Position numbers and translations under genes: made by a program | Assembly: GCA_028293625.1 (NCBI GenBank) | Contig: JAQGOL010000029.1 | Coordinates: 62,001 to 126,000 of the forward strand | DNA length: 64,000 bases | Reading direction: 5' to 3' | Source: Chthoniobacteraceae bacterium | GTDB taxonomy: Bacteria; Verrucomicrobiota; Verrucomicrobiia; Chthoniobacterales; Chthoniobacteraceae | Notes under the pieces: generated by a model | Told to the model about the DNA's origin: nothing | The model's database searches: none | The model's input: the letters and a program-made list of their open reading frames with translations, nothing else | In this document: one piece after another, positions 28,145 through 36,976 of the stretch | How positions within the stretch are numbered: position 1 is the first letter of the stretch | How the letters are laid out: each line of letters starts with the position of its first letter

Positions 28145-30190
28145 TTACCAGATCTGGACTTGCTGGTTGCCGGGACGGAGCATTGGGCTCCCGGCCGGGA
28201 TGCCAAAGGCGGCTTGAAACTCAGGCAGGTTTCCAAGGGGACCGTTGGCGCGGAACTGGCCGGGGGAATGCGGGTCGGTATTCAACCGTAGCCGTAGCGC
28301 CTCGGGGCGGATGTTATTTCGCCAGACCTGCGCCCAACTTAAAAAGAGCCGCTGTTGCGGGGTGAACCCGTCGATTTTCTGTTCGCGCTCCTCGGCCGGC
28401 TTTCTGGCCAGCGCCTTCTCCAATGCGTTGTAGGCGATCTTGAGTCCGCCGAGATCGGCAATGTTTTCGCCCTGGGTGAGGCTGCCGGTCACGTGCTGGT
28501 CGTCAATGGCGACGTAATCGTCGAATTGCTTCACGATCGCTTCGCTACGCTCTTTGAACCGTTTCATATCCTCGTCGGTCCACCAGTTTTTCAAATTCCC
28601 ATCGGCGTCATATTGGCGGCCCTGATCGTCGAAGCCGTGCGTCATTTCGTGCCCGATCACGGCGCCGATTCCGCCGTAGTTGACGGCGTCATCGGCTGCC
28701 GCGTCAAAGAATGGGGGCTGGAGGATGCCCGCCGGAAAGACGATCTCGTTGCGGTTGGGGCTGTAGTATGCGTTCACCGTTGGCGGCGTCATATGCCACT
28801 CGGTCTTGTCGATCGGTTGCCCGATTTTTGCCAATGCCCGGCCCATTTCAAACGCATTGGAGCGCAGGATGTTAATCACGTGGCTGCCACGGGTGATCTC
28901 CAGCTTTGAATAATCGCGCCATTTGTCCGGGTACCCGATCTTTACGGTAAATGCGACGAGCTTTTTAAGCGCGGCGACTTTGGTTTCCGCCCCCATCCAA
29001 TCGAGCTGCCGGATGCGCTCGCCCAGGACGGTTCGCAGATCTTCAACCATGGTCAGGCAGCGTTGCTTTGAATCCGCGGTGAAGGTTTTTTCCACGTAAA
29101 GCTGGCCAAGCGCTTCGCCAAGCGCGCCGTTGGTTTCTTTTAAAATCCGTTTCCAGCGGGGACGCAACTCCTTCGCTCCGGTGAGGGTCTGGCCATAAAA
29201 GCGAAAGTCTTCCTCAACGAAAGGCGCGCTCAGATCGGCGGCGGCGCTGTGGATCAGATGCCAGCGCAGATAGGTTTTCCAATCATCAAGCGGGAGGCCT
29301 TTTTCGGAAGCGAGCTCGCCAACGTGGGTGACAAATTCCGGCTGGCGCACATCGATCTCGACGGGCTGGCCGGCGCCAAGCGCAAGAAAGTAGCCGCTCC
29401 AGGCAAAACCGGCCCCGATCTGGTCGAGCTGCGCGAGCGGCATTTTATGGTAATTGCCTTCCGGATCGCGCAACGCGACGCGGGTTTTGGAAACCTTGGC
29501 CAGTTCGGTCTCAAACTTCATGACCGAGGCGGCGGAAGCGTCCGCTTTTTCAGGCAGTTCACCGAGAAGGGCGAACATCGCTTTAAGATGCGCCTCGTAT
29601 TTGGCGCGAAGATCTTTTGAGCGGGCGTCGTCTTTGAAATAATAGTCGCGATCGGGCAATCCGAGGCCGCCCTGGCCGATCTGCACAATTTGGTTCAGGC
29701 TGTTTTTTTCGTCCTGATCGACATCGAACCGGAAGAGTCCGCCAAGCCCGAGTTGATGGAGCCGTGCAATGGCCACGGGCAGATCGCTGTATTTGCCAAT
29801 TGCCGCAATGGCATTGAGTTCACCTTGCAACGGTTTGATCCCGGCTTCGTTGACGGCGGCTTCATCCATGCCGCTTGCGTAAAAATCGCCGATCTTCTGC
29901 GCGGCGCTTCCTTTGGCGGCTTTGCCGGCGGCGGCTTCATCCAGGATCTCGTGGAGGATCGCGTTGTTGCGTTCGGTTAGTTCGTCAAAAGCGCCCCAGC
30001 GGCTGTACTCGGCCGGGATTGGATTTTTGTCCATCCAGCCGCCGTTGGCGTACCGGTAGAAATCGACGCCCGGTTTGGTTTTTGAATCGAAGTTGCCGGG
30101 ATTGATCGGAGGCGTTTTATCAGCGGCATGGCAGGGGGCCAGCACCAGGGAACAAGCGGCGAAAAGACGTGCCAATGGGAGATTGCGCAT
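28145..30190 (-). CDS. M13 family zinc metallopeptidase (PepO/neprilysin-like)
   Basis: The 681-residue protein has a signal peptide (MRNLPLARLFAACSLVLAPC) and is probably periplasmic; the Cys is not in a clear lipobox. The M13_N domain covers about 35-420 (FYRYANGGWMDKNPIPAEYS). The catalytic M13 domain contains VNAYYSPNRNEIVFPAGIL, the zinc motif GHEMTHGFDDQG (HExxH near 511-515) and ENIADLGGL with the third ligand Glu. The C-terminal NQQVQIW replaces the common CxVW ending. The family cleaves short peptides (under about 40 residues). ATG 30190 was chosen because upstream residues of the open frame overlap the divergent methyltransferase gene and are not family-like. Confidence 0.92.
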   Translation of the reverse strand: MRNLPLARLFAACSLVLAPCHAADKTPPINPGNFDSKTKPGVDFYRYANGGWMDKNPIPAEYSRWGAFDELTERNNAILHEILDEAAAGKAAKGSAAQKIGDFYASGMDEAAVNEAGIKPLQGELNAIAAIGKYSDLPVAIARLHQLGLGGLFRFDVDQDEKNSLNQIVQIGQGGLGLPDRDYYFKDDARSKDLRAKYEAHLKAMFALLGELPEKADASAASVMKFETELAKVSKTRVALRDPEGNYHKMPLAQLDQIGAGFAWSGYFLALGAGQPVEIDVRQPEFVTHVGELASEKGLPLDDWKTYLRWHLIHSAAADLSAPFVEEDFRFYGQTLTGAKELRPRWKRILKETNGALGEALGQLYVEKTFTADSKQRCLTMVEDLRTVLGERIRQLDWMGAETKVAALKKLVAFTVKIGYPDKWRDYSKLEITRGSHVINILRSNAFEMGRALAKIGQPIDKTEWHMTPPTVNAYYSPNRNEIVFPAGILQPPFFDAAADDAVNYGGIGAVIGHEMTHGFDDQGRQYDADGNLKNWWTDEDMKRFKERSEAIVKQFDDYVAIDDQHVTGSLTQGENIADLGGLKIAYNALEKALARKPAEEREQKIDGFTPQQRLFLSWAQVWRNNIRPEALRLRLNTDPHSPGQFRANGPLGNLPEFQAAFGIPAGSPMLRPGNQQVQIW

Positions 30191-30299
30191 GAGGGCGTCT
30201 ATACAAGCGGCTCCCCGGCTGATGGCAACCGCGGAAGCGCGCAAAATTCGATCTTCCCGGGAGTTGGAAAATGCGGGTGCGCTCTGCCACGCTGCCGAA

Positions 30300-31169
30300 A
30301 TGAAGAGACCGCACATCACGGGAGCCGAGCCAGGCGAACCGTTTTTTAAAGGCTGGGCAAAACCCGGACCTGTTCCGCCGGGCGCCGGGCAGCATTGGCA
30401 AGAAGAGCTTGAGTCTGAGGAAACGCTCGATGCCATCAGCGGCCATTTCCGGCTTTATCAGTTGAAAAAAGGGCACCGGTTTTCCACCGATGACGTTTTG
30501 ACCGCGTGGTATGGGACTTCGTGGGCGCCAACGGCTCGCACTGTGCTCGATTTGGGCAGCGGAATTGGTTCAGTCGGGATGATTGCCGCGTGGCGGCTTC
30601 CCGGCGCCCATTTTGTCACCATTGAAGCGCAGCCCGAAAGTGTGCGGCTCGCCAGGAAGTCACGCCGATACAACGGGCTCGAAGAACGGTATGAAATCAG
30701 GGAGGGCGATTTTCGCGATCCGGAGCTCCTGGAACCCGGCCGCACATTTGATCTGGTCCTGGGAAGTCCTCCTTATTTTCCTCTGGGAAGCGGGATTGAA
30801 GGGGATCATCCGCAAAAAGTAGCGTGCCGGTTTGAGGTGCGCGGCAACATTGCCCATTACTGCGCGACGGCGGCGGCGCATTTGGGATTGGGCGGCTGGT
30901 TTGCGTGCGTCTTTCCAACCGAACAACTGGCGCGTGTCGAAACCGCCGCGCGCGAGAGCGGGCTGGTAATCGTGCGGCGCCGGCCCATTGTATTGAGGGA
31001 AGGCGAGCCGCCGCTTCTGACGCTTTTTGCCATGGTGCGTGCCGGGGATTTGCCCGAGGCAATGCGGCAGCGGACCTGGGTGGAGCCGGCTTTGATTATC
31101 CGGCAGATCAACGGCCACGTGCATCCCGAATACGCCGCGGTGAAGCTCTCTTTCGGCTTCCCCCCGTGA
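30300..31169 (+). CDS. TrmN6/YfiC-like adenine N6-methyltransferase family protein
   Basis: This 289-residue Rossmann-fold SAM methyltransferase shows the TrmN6 layout: TLDAISGHFRLYQLKKGHRF near the N-terminus (YfiC-type proteins have a similar RFSTDDVLTA region, present here), the SAM loop VLDLGSGIGSVGM, the acidic end of strand 2 in VTIEAQPESV, and the catalytic-region motif LGSPPYFPLG. Canonical TrmN6 has NPPY; Ser in place of Asn makes the target base uncertain. ATG 30300 is placed before MKRPHITG; other in-frame starts upstream run over the divergent peptidase gene. The E. coli enzyme methylates A37 of tRNA-Val; here the tRNA link is by family only. Confidence 0.75.
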   Translation: MKRPHITGAEPGEPFFKGWAKPGPVPPGAGQHWQEELESEETLDAISGHFRLYQLKKGHRFSTDDVLTAWYGTSWAPTARTVLDLGSGIGSVGMIAAWRLPGAHFVTIEAQPESVRLARKSRRYNGLEERYEIREGDFRDPELLEPGRTFDLVLGSPPYFPLGSGIEGDHPQKVACRFEVRGNIAHYCATAAAHLGLGGWFACVFPTEQLARVETAARESGLVIVRRRPIVLREGEPPLLTLFAMVRAGDLPEAMRQRTWVEPALIIRQINGHVHPEYAAVKLSFGFPP

Positions 31170-31172
31170 GGA

Positions 31173-31805
31173 TCAATAGTAACTGCGCACCCTGGAGATA
31201 AACGCGGCCCATTTCGGGCCAAGTTGCCCGCGATCGAGCAGGATCGACGGGCATTTTTTGTAACCGAGATCTTTATGGTCGTCGTGCCGGATCTGGCGCC
31301 AATGCATGTGCGGCACGACATGATTAAGCGGGATGCGGTGCTTGCGCATGAGCCATGCCGTCAGCCGGGCGGTGCGATCGATGGTGGCCTGCCGGTTGCC
31401 GTCCCGGTTGACGCACATCTCAATGCCGATGGAAGTTTGGTTGCCGGGTCCGTCGTAGTCGGCGTGTTCACCCCGCTCGTTGGTTGGCAGGCTTTGGTAG
31501 GTCGAATGGTCATCGACGGTAAAATGCCACGCCACGTAACCGATGATGTTATGGCGGCCCTTTGATTTGCCCGATTTTTGATAGACCGCATGACTGTGCG
31601 CATCGGCCCCGCGGCTAGTGTTATCGGTGGAATGGATGGTGATGTAAGTCGGCCTGAAAGGGCGATAGATTCGGCGTCCGTATCGGCCCGAGGGAATCAG
31701 TTCCTGAATGACATCGGGCGTGGACCACGCGGCTTGTATTTCGGAGTGGAAAAGCAGGCAGGCGGCAAGGAGAAGCGGGACGCGGAAATGCGATTTGATT
31801 TTCAT
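31173..31805 (-). CDS. N-acetylmuramoyl-L-alanine amidase, Amidase_2/PGRP type, secreted
   Basis: The 210-residue cell-wall hydrolase has a signal peptide (1-25, VPLLLAACLLFHSEIQAAW). The Amidase_2 zinc fold has ITIHSTDNTSRGADA with the first His ligand, GYVAWHFTVDD, SIGIEMCVN, and VVPHMHWRQIRHDDHKDLGYKKCPS, where the second His and the KxCP block close the site. It should cut the MurNAc-L-Ala amide bond of peptidoglycan in the periplasm. The gene ends 3 bases after the convergent methyltransferase stop. Its length fits a single catalytic domain without a wall-binding domain. Confidence 0.87.
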   Translation of the reverse strand: MKIKSHFRVPLLLAACLLFHSEIQAAWSTPDVIQELIPSGRYGRRIYRPFRPTYITIHSTDNTSRGADAHSHAVYQKSGKSKGRHNIIGYVAWHFTVDDHSTYQSLPTNERGEHADYDGPGNQTSIGIEMCVNRDGNRQATIDRTARLTAWLMRKHRIPLNHVVPHMHWRQIRHDDHKDLGYKKCPSILLDRGQLGPKWAAFISRVRSYY

Positions 31806-31935
31806 TCAGAAAGCTAAGGAAGAGGGCGCGGAAAGAAGCTGAGGATGCATTCCCACGCAAGTCTTCATTGGAGCCTGCCAGACGCGGAATACTGCTCCAA
31901 AGCATGCCGCCATCTTTCCGGCCTGGAGAGATGAG

Positions 31936-32817
31936 CTATTCCCTGGAAAGCGCCGCTTCGGCCGTGGGAAATTCTTTTGGCAAAGGGATGGTGACCTTGC
32001 CGGTGGCGGCCCATTCGGTGCCACGCTGAAGCGTGCTTTGAAAGCCAACGCATTTGAGCGTGTAATCGGCATGCCCCATCGGGGTATGGAATACGCGGCC
32101 TTTGCCATAATCGATGACCATCATCATCGGTTCATTGCGACCGCTCCTGGGGCTGTGCGCATAGGCCAGCACCTTCACGTTTTCAGCCGGACCGCGCAGT
32201 GAATCGTAGAGTTCATCCTTGGCGTGTTTCCAGTGTGGCGGCATGCCGGCGGTGATCGGATGCTTTTGATCAATGACTTCAACCACAAACTCATGCTGAT
32301 CCCCATGTGAGCCGCCCGCGCCAGGGCTTAGATCGCGAACGGATTCTCCATCTTTAATATAAAGGTAGGGACCGCTCTTTTCGGTTCGCCCGTTCCAGCC
32401 GCCGATGCCGATCATCCGGTTGTATGCGAGCCATTCGGGAAATGAGTTGTCGGCCGCGTGAACGCAAACAAAGCCGCCGCCATTCTCGACGTATTTTTCG
32501 AAGTCAGTGCGGACGGCATCGGGCCAGAGCTGGCCGTTGTAGTTGCTAAGGACCACGTCGTAGCTTGTGAAGACCGGCTTCCATGCAGCCCAGGCATCCG
32601 CCGGGGCGCCCTGCGGGGGAGTGGTTGAAACTTCCACGTTAAACCGGCCGGTGCTATCGAGCGCTTGTTTAAGAAGCGGCGTCGTTGCCTTCCAGGAATG
32701 ATTATTCTGGCCGTCCACCAGCAATACCCGGATCGGTTTGGATTCCTGTCCAAAGGACGTCAGAGAGAAGCCGAGGGTGACGGCGGCGGCGAGCTGAAGG
32801 AATGTGCGTTTGTTCAT
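31936..32817 (-). CDS. ThuA domain protein, exported
   Basis: The 293-residue protein has an N-terminal signal (NKRTFLQLAAAVTLGFSLTSFG) and then a class-I-glutamine-amidotransferase-like ThuA domain: IRVLLVDGQNNHSWKATTPL, YDVVLSNYNGQLWPD, GGGFVCVHAADNSFPEW and GRVFHTPMGHADYT. ThuA was named from a rhizobial trehalose-utilisation operon, but the reaction is not established; in Planctomycetes and Verrucomicrobia many ThuA proteins are secreted and lie with sugar genes. ATG 32817 directly precedes the signal peptide. It sits 130 bases upstream of the amidase gene on the same strand, and 58 bases downstream of the Tgt-fusion stop. Confidence 0.85.
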   Translation of the reverse strand: MNKRTFLQLAAAVTLGFSLTSFGQESKPIRVLLVDGQNNHSWKATTPLLKQALDSTGRFNVEVSTTPPQGAPADAWAAWKPVFTSYDVVLSNYNGQLWPDAVRTDFEKYVENGGGFVCVHAADNSFPEWLAYNRMIGIGGWNGRTEKSGPYLYIKDGESVRDLSPGAGGSHGDQHEFVVEVIDQKHPITAGMPPHWKHAKDELYDSLRGPAENVKVLAYAHSPRSGRNEPMMMVIDYGKGRVFHTPMGHADYTLKCVGFQSTLQRGTEWAATGKVTIPLPKEFPTAEAALSRE

Positions 32818-32875
32818 AGGGATTACGAATTGTAGGCCCGCACGGGTGGAGGATGGCAACTATGTTTGCCGGCAT

Positions 32876-34936
32876 TTAAATCGGCATGGACAACTCGGTC
32901 GGCAAAACGGGCCGGCAGAACTGAGGATGCGTGAGGATTGTTTGTTCAAAGGCGGAATGCTGGCCGGGGGCGAGATCCGAGGGAAACTTGGCGCCTGAAC
33001 GGGACCAGCGTTTCAGCCAGTCGAGACTAAGCATTTCGCGCGGTAATTCGGTTTTAAGGCGCGTGTATTCGGGAGTAACGGCGATGGTGGTCTCGAGTTT
33101 TTCCCCGGCATTGCGGCCTTTGGCTACATGAAAGCCGGCTGCAAGCAGGGCCGCCCGAATGGCGGTTGAACAGGTATAGGTGAAAAGCTCGGCCGGCTCG
33201 CCGCGGCATGCAGCGAGAAGCTTGCGGAACGCCTCGATGGTCCATTGATCGGCCGAGGTTTTGCTTGAAAACATGTCGAAGAAAATCAGGCCGGGCAGGG
33301 CGGGGGCCTCTTCCATCGTGGAAAGGAAGTCGCCTGAAATCAGCTTCCAGTTGAGGCCGGGATGTTGTTTGGACTGCCATTGGCCTTCCTTGAGAATGCC
33401 CGCCGGGCCGCTGTGGCGCAGATACGGGAAGCGGTCGTCATGCAGGAATGCCAAGCGAAGGGAGTTCAGATCGTTCTCAAAGCTAAGGATCCGCATGGGA
33501 CGAACAGGACCTTTCGCTGCCTGCTCTTCATAACAACGGACCGCCGCCATCGCGTTGGCTGCCGCGCCCAGGCCAACATCCCAAATGACCAGTTCCCTGT
33601 CAAGGAGCGCGAGCCGTTCCGCCAGGTTCGATTGCCCGATGTATAAGCTTTGCGCCTCTTCCATTGGCGGGGTGCGCGAATGCATGATCTCGCCCGAAGT
33701 AATCTGGCGGATGCTCGAGAACCCTTCGGGCGCCGTGTGCACCTCGTAATCGCCCAGGGTGAGGGGCCGCTTTTTCTTGGTCCGATGTTTGGGATCGTGA
33801 GTCGGATTGTCGAGGTCGGGTTCGTGTAGAAAAACGCGTTTTTCTTTGTAAAGCTCCATGAAACGATCCGCCAGGATGCTCTCCCGGATCTCGCGCATGA
33901 GCTGATGATAAAAGTGGATGTTATGAAGGCCGAGCAATTGCCAGCCAAGGGTCTCGCCTGTTTTGGTAAGATGATGAAGATAAGCGCGTGAATAGCGGGC
34001 ACAGGTGGCGCAGGTGCAGCCGGGATCGAGTGCTTCGTTTGAGAACTTATAGACGCTGCGGCGCAGCTGAAGAAAACCGCGCGAGGTAAAAGCGCCGCCG
34101 CGTTGAGCGACTTGCGTTGGAATGATGCAATCGAACATGTCGACGCCGCGATGGACCGCTTCGAGAATGTCAATCGGCGTGCCGACTCCCATGAGATAGC
34201 GCGGCTTGTCGTGGGGCAGTAGCGCGGCTGTGAATTCGCACAAATCTTCCCGCTCACTCTTTGCCTCGCCAACAGCCAGTCCTCCGATCGCAAACCCATC
34301 AAATGGTTTGCCACACAGGCAGTCGGCGCTCTCCCTGCGGAGTTCTTTATAAAGGGCGCCTTGCACGATCGCGAACATCGACTGCGGGGAGCCGCCGCGC
34401 GCCGCCAGACTGCGGTCCGCCCAGCGATGCGTGATCCCGAGGGCGGCGCGTGCCGTGGAAAGATCGGCCGTGGAAGGAATGCACTGGTCGAGCACCATCA
34501 TGATGTCGCTGCCGATTGCCTTCTGAGTTTCGATGCTCACCTCCGGGCTCAGCAGGATGGTGCGTCCATCGAGGTAACTTTGAAACGCGGCGCCTTCCTC
34601 GGTCATTGAGCGCGAGTGCGGCAGGGAAAAAATCTGGAACCCGCCGGAGTCGGTGAGCACTGAACGTTTCCACGTCATGAACTCGTGAATGCCGCCCATT
34701 TTGCGGAACACCTCAGGGCCGGGGCGCAGCAAGAGGTGATAGGTATTGGCGAGCAGGATCTGGGAGCCCGAATCCTCAAGCGTTTGGGGGAGCTGCGCCT
34801 TGACGGTGGCTTGCGTGCCAACGGGCATAAAAAGCGGAGTCTGCACCTCGTTATGCAGGGTGGTGAAGGTCGCCGCGCGGGCACGCGAACTTGTGGCCTG
34901 GGCTTCGAGCCGGAAATTTAATCGGGAAGGAGTCAT
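32876..34936 (-). CDS. tgt: tRNA-guanine transglycosylase (Tgt) fused to an MnmC-like methyltransferase
   Basis: The protein has 686 residues; standard Tgt has about 375. Residues 1-390 are a complete bacterial Tgt: base Asp96 in TDSGGFQ, preQ1-pocket LDQC (149-152) and GGLAVGE (218-224), nucleophile Asp269 in MFDCIIPT, and the zinc site CTCATC (307-312) with His338. It exchanges G34 of GUN anticodons for preQ1. Residues 395-630 resemble the DUF752/MnmC2 methyltransferase: TAPEGFSSIRQITSGEIMHS, LYIGQSNLAERL, SAM loop VGLGAAANAM (454-463), FFDMFSSKTSADQW (552-565) and LFTYTCSTAIRAALLAAGF. MnmC2 methylates nm5U34. The linker has TKKKR. ATG 34936 matches the usual Tgt N-terminus; upstream codons of the frame are not family-like. 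Confidence 0.88.
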   Translation of the reverse strand: MTPSRLNFRLEAQATSSRARAATFTTLHNEVQTPLFMPVGTQATVKAQLPQTLEDSGSQILLANTYHLLLRPGPEVFRKMGGIHEFMTWKRSVLTDSGGFQIFSLPHSRSMTEEGAAFQSYLDGRTILLSPEVSIETQKAIGSDIMMVLDQCIPSTADLSTARAALGITHRWADRSLAARGGSPQSMFAIVQGALYKELRRESADCLCGKPFDGFAIGGLAVGEAKSEREDLCEFTAALLPHDKPRYLMGVGTPIDILEAVHRGVDMFDCIIPTQVAQRGGAFTSRGFLQLRRSVYKFSNEALDPGCTCATCARYSRAYLHHLTKTGETLGWQLLGLHNIHFYHQLMREIRESILADRFMELYKEKRVFLHEPDLDNPTHDPKHRTKKKRPLTLGDYEVHTAPEGFSSIRQITSGEIMHSRTPPMEEAQSLYIGQSNLAERLALLDRELVIWDVGLGAAANAMAAVRCYEEQAAKGPVRPMRILSFENDLNSLRLAFLHDDRFPYLRHSGPAGILKEGQWQSKQHPGLNWKLISGDFLSTMEEAPALPGLIFFDMFSSKTSADQWTIEAFRKLLAACRGEPAELFTYTCSTAIRAALLAAGFHVAKGRNAGEKLETTIAVTPEYTRLKTELPREMLSLDWLKRWSRSGAKFPSDLAPGQHSAFEQTILTHPQFCRPVLPTELSMPI

Positions 34937-35058
34937 GGATTCAATGCCGGGAGCGATCGGCACTCCCTTTGCGGGTGGTGCCGCAAGGCGGTTTTTCTCG
35001 GCGCCCTGCTCGATACCCGTCTCTTCCCCCCTCTGCAAGAACTTGAGGAACCGGGGCC

Positions 35059-35673
35059 TCAGGCTTCCAGATAGCGGCGCAGTCTTTCCCTCAGATCGGT
35101 CCGGGCACGGAAAAGCACGCTTTTAACCGCCGGCACGGAGAGCCCGAGAATATCGGCGATTTCCTCGTAAGAAAACTCGTCGTAGCGGCGGAGGACGATC
35201 GCCATGCGCTGCACCTCGGGAAGTTCCTCGATGGCATTCTGAATGGCGGCCTGCATCTCGTCGTCGAGCATGGTGGTGGCAGGCGATTTCGCATTCACAT
35301 CGGCGGTTTGGAGCGGCCGGGCGCCTTCTTCGGCCATCCCCTCGATTGGCCTGGTGGGATGCCGCCTGCGCCTGCGCACCTCATTAAAAACGAGGTTGCG
35401 CATGATTTTATAAAGCCAGGTGGTGAATTTCGCGGTCGGCTCGTAGCGTGGCGCCGATTTCCAGACCCGGATAAAGACCTGTTGGGCGATGTCCTGCGCA
35501 TCGCAATCGTCGCCCAGCATCCGGATCACGGCCCCGACGACCCGTTGTTGATGCGCCTCGATCAGTTCACCGAGCGCCACCGTGTCGCCGGTTTTGATCC
35601 GTGTCATCCAAAGAAGATCGCGCGCCGCCGCGTCGGGCGAAACATCGGTCTGAAAGTGCGATTCTTCGCTCAT
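35059..35673 (-). CDS. ECF-type RNA polymerase sigma factor
   Basis: This 204-residue sigma-70 family factor has region 2 (about 35-100: GAVIRMLGDDCDAQDIAQQVFIRVW, WLYKIMRNLVFNEVRRRR, cut by a few residues) and region 4 (about 145-200: IEELPEVQRMAIVLRRYDE, FSYEEIADILGLSVPAVKS, LFRARTDLRERL). A Pro/Ala-rich linker separates them. No anti-sigma gene or receptor is next to it, so the controlling signal is not visible here. ATG 35673 (MSEESHF) was chosen; the longer frame runs into the region upstream of mqnE. The Tgt fusion gene follows 122 bases downstream on the same strand. Confidence 0.9.
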   Translation of the reverse strand: MSEESHFQTDVSPDAAARDLLWMTRIKTGDTVALGELIEAHQQRVVGAVIRMLGDDCDAQDIAQQVFIRVWKSAPRYEPTAKFTTWLYKIMRNLVFNEVRRRRRHPTRPIEGMAEEGARPLQTADVNAKSPATTMLDDEMQAAIQNAIEELPEVQRMAIVLRRYDEFSYEEIADILGLSVPAVKSVLFRARTDLRERLRRYLEA

Positions 35674-35827
35674 GAAGTCGGGGAAACGGGCGCCGCTCAA
35701 TTTCCAAGCGCGCACGGGGCTGGCCACGATGCAAATTAACACCTGCGGAGGCAATGAGTTTCACGCGCCTTGATGCGCATTGGGTTTCTTGCAATTGAAG
35801 GCGCCGCCATTAGCCTGCGAGCTTCCG

Positions 35828-36976
35828 ATGTCATTTGCCGCCAAGCTCATTCCACTGTCGCTGCGTCCCATTTACGAAAAGGTTCTCGAAGGGGAACGGA
35901 TCACCGATTCGGACGCGGAGCTCCTTTATGCTTCCAACGATTTAAATGCGCTTGGCTCCATTGCTAACATTTTGCGGGAGCGCAAAAATGGCAATGTCGC
36001 CACTTACATTCACAACCAATACATCAACTATTCGAATGTCTGCATCCTCGCCTGCCAGTTCTGCGCGTTTGGCGCCCGCAAACGCGATGCGCATGCCTTT
36101 GAGCTGAGCATTGATGAAGTAGTGGAAAAGGTGCGGGCCGGACTGACGACGGGAATCACGGAGGTGCACATGGTGGGCGGCCTGCATCCCACTTTGCCCG
36201 GAGATTGGTATCTTGAGCTTCTTACAAAACTGCGCGCGCTTGATCCGGCGCTTTTTCTCAAGGCGTTTACGGCAGTCGAAATCCGGCATCTGGCCGAGCG
36301 CGTGTTCAGGAAACCGATTCGCGACACGCTCGTGATGCTGAGAGAAGCGGGGCTCGGCGCGATTACCGGTGGCGGCGCGGAGATTTTTGATCCGGCGGTG
36401 CGCGACAAGATCTGCCGTGGCAAGGAGAGCGCGGAGGAATGGCTGGAAGTTCATCGCATCTGGCACGAACTCGGCATGCGCAGCACGGCGACCATGCTTT
36501 TTGGGCATATTGAAAACCATGCGCAACGGGTCGATCATCTGCGGCGGCTGCGCGGGCTGCAGGATGAAACCAATGGGTTCACCGGTTTTATTCCATTTGC
36601 ATTTGAACCTGAAGGCGCCCGTCCCGAGCTGAAGCATATTCCGTATGCGACAGCTCATGAGGCACTCAAGAATCTGGCCGTGAGCAGGATTTACCTCGAT
36701 AATTTTGATCATATCACGGCGTACTGGGTGAGCCTTGGGCTGCCACTGGCGGCGGTGGCGCTCAATTACGGAGTGGATGATCTTCACGGAACGATCCGGG
36801 AAGAAAAAATCTTTCACATGGCCGGCGCCACCACTCCTCAGGCGCAGACCATTTCGGCCATGGAAAAAGCGATCCGCGAAGCGGGCCGTGAACCGATGCA
36901 GCGCGACACCTGGTATCGGCGGATCAGCTCCACGGCAGTGGTGGCGCAGCCGCCTGAACTCGCCTTAAAATCGTGA
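35828..36976 (+). CDS. mqnE: Aminofutalosine synthase MqnE
   Basis: This 382-residue radical-SAM enzyme of the futalosine route to menaquinone joins the MqnA product (3-[(1-carboxyvinyl)oxy]benzoate) with SAM to give aminofutalosine. The cluster motif CILACQFC (CxxxCxxC) lies near residues 74-81, followed by TEVHMVGGLHPTLPGDWY, FLKAFTAVEIRHLAE and ITGGGAEIF; the GGGAEIF ending supports MqnE, whereas MqnC usually reads GGGAEIL. ATG 35828 gives the family N-terminus. The stop overlaps the mqnA GTG start (GTGA), showing coupled expression. The organism therefore probably makes menaquinone and respires. Confidence 0.92.
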   Translation: MSFAAKLIPLSLRPIYEKVLEGERITDSDAELLYASNDLNALGSIANILRERKNGNVATYIHNQYINYSNVCILACQFCAFGARKRDAHAFELSIDEVVEKVRAGLTTGITEVHMVGGLHPTLPGDWYLELLTKLRALDPALFLKAFTAVEIRHLAERVFRKPIRDTLVMLREAGLGAITGGGAEIFDPAVRDKICRGKESAEEWLEVHRIWHELGMRSTATMLFGHIENHAQRVDHLRRLRGLQDETNGFTGFIPFAFEPEGARPELKHIPYATAHEALKNLAVSRIYLDNFDHITAYWVSLGLPLAAVALNYGVDDLHGTIREEKIFHMAGATTPQAQTISAMEKAIREAGREPMQRDTWYRRISSTAVVAQPPELALKS

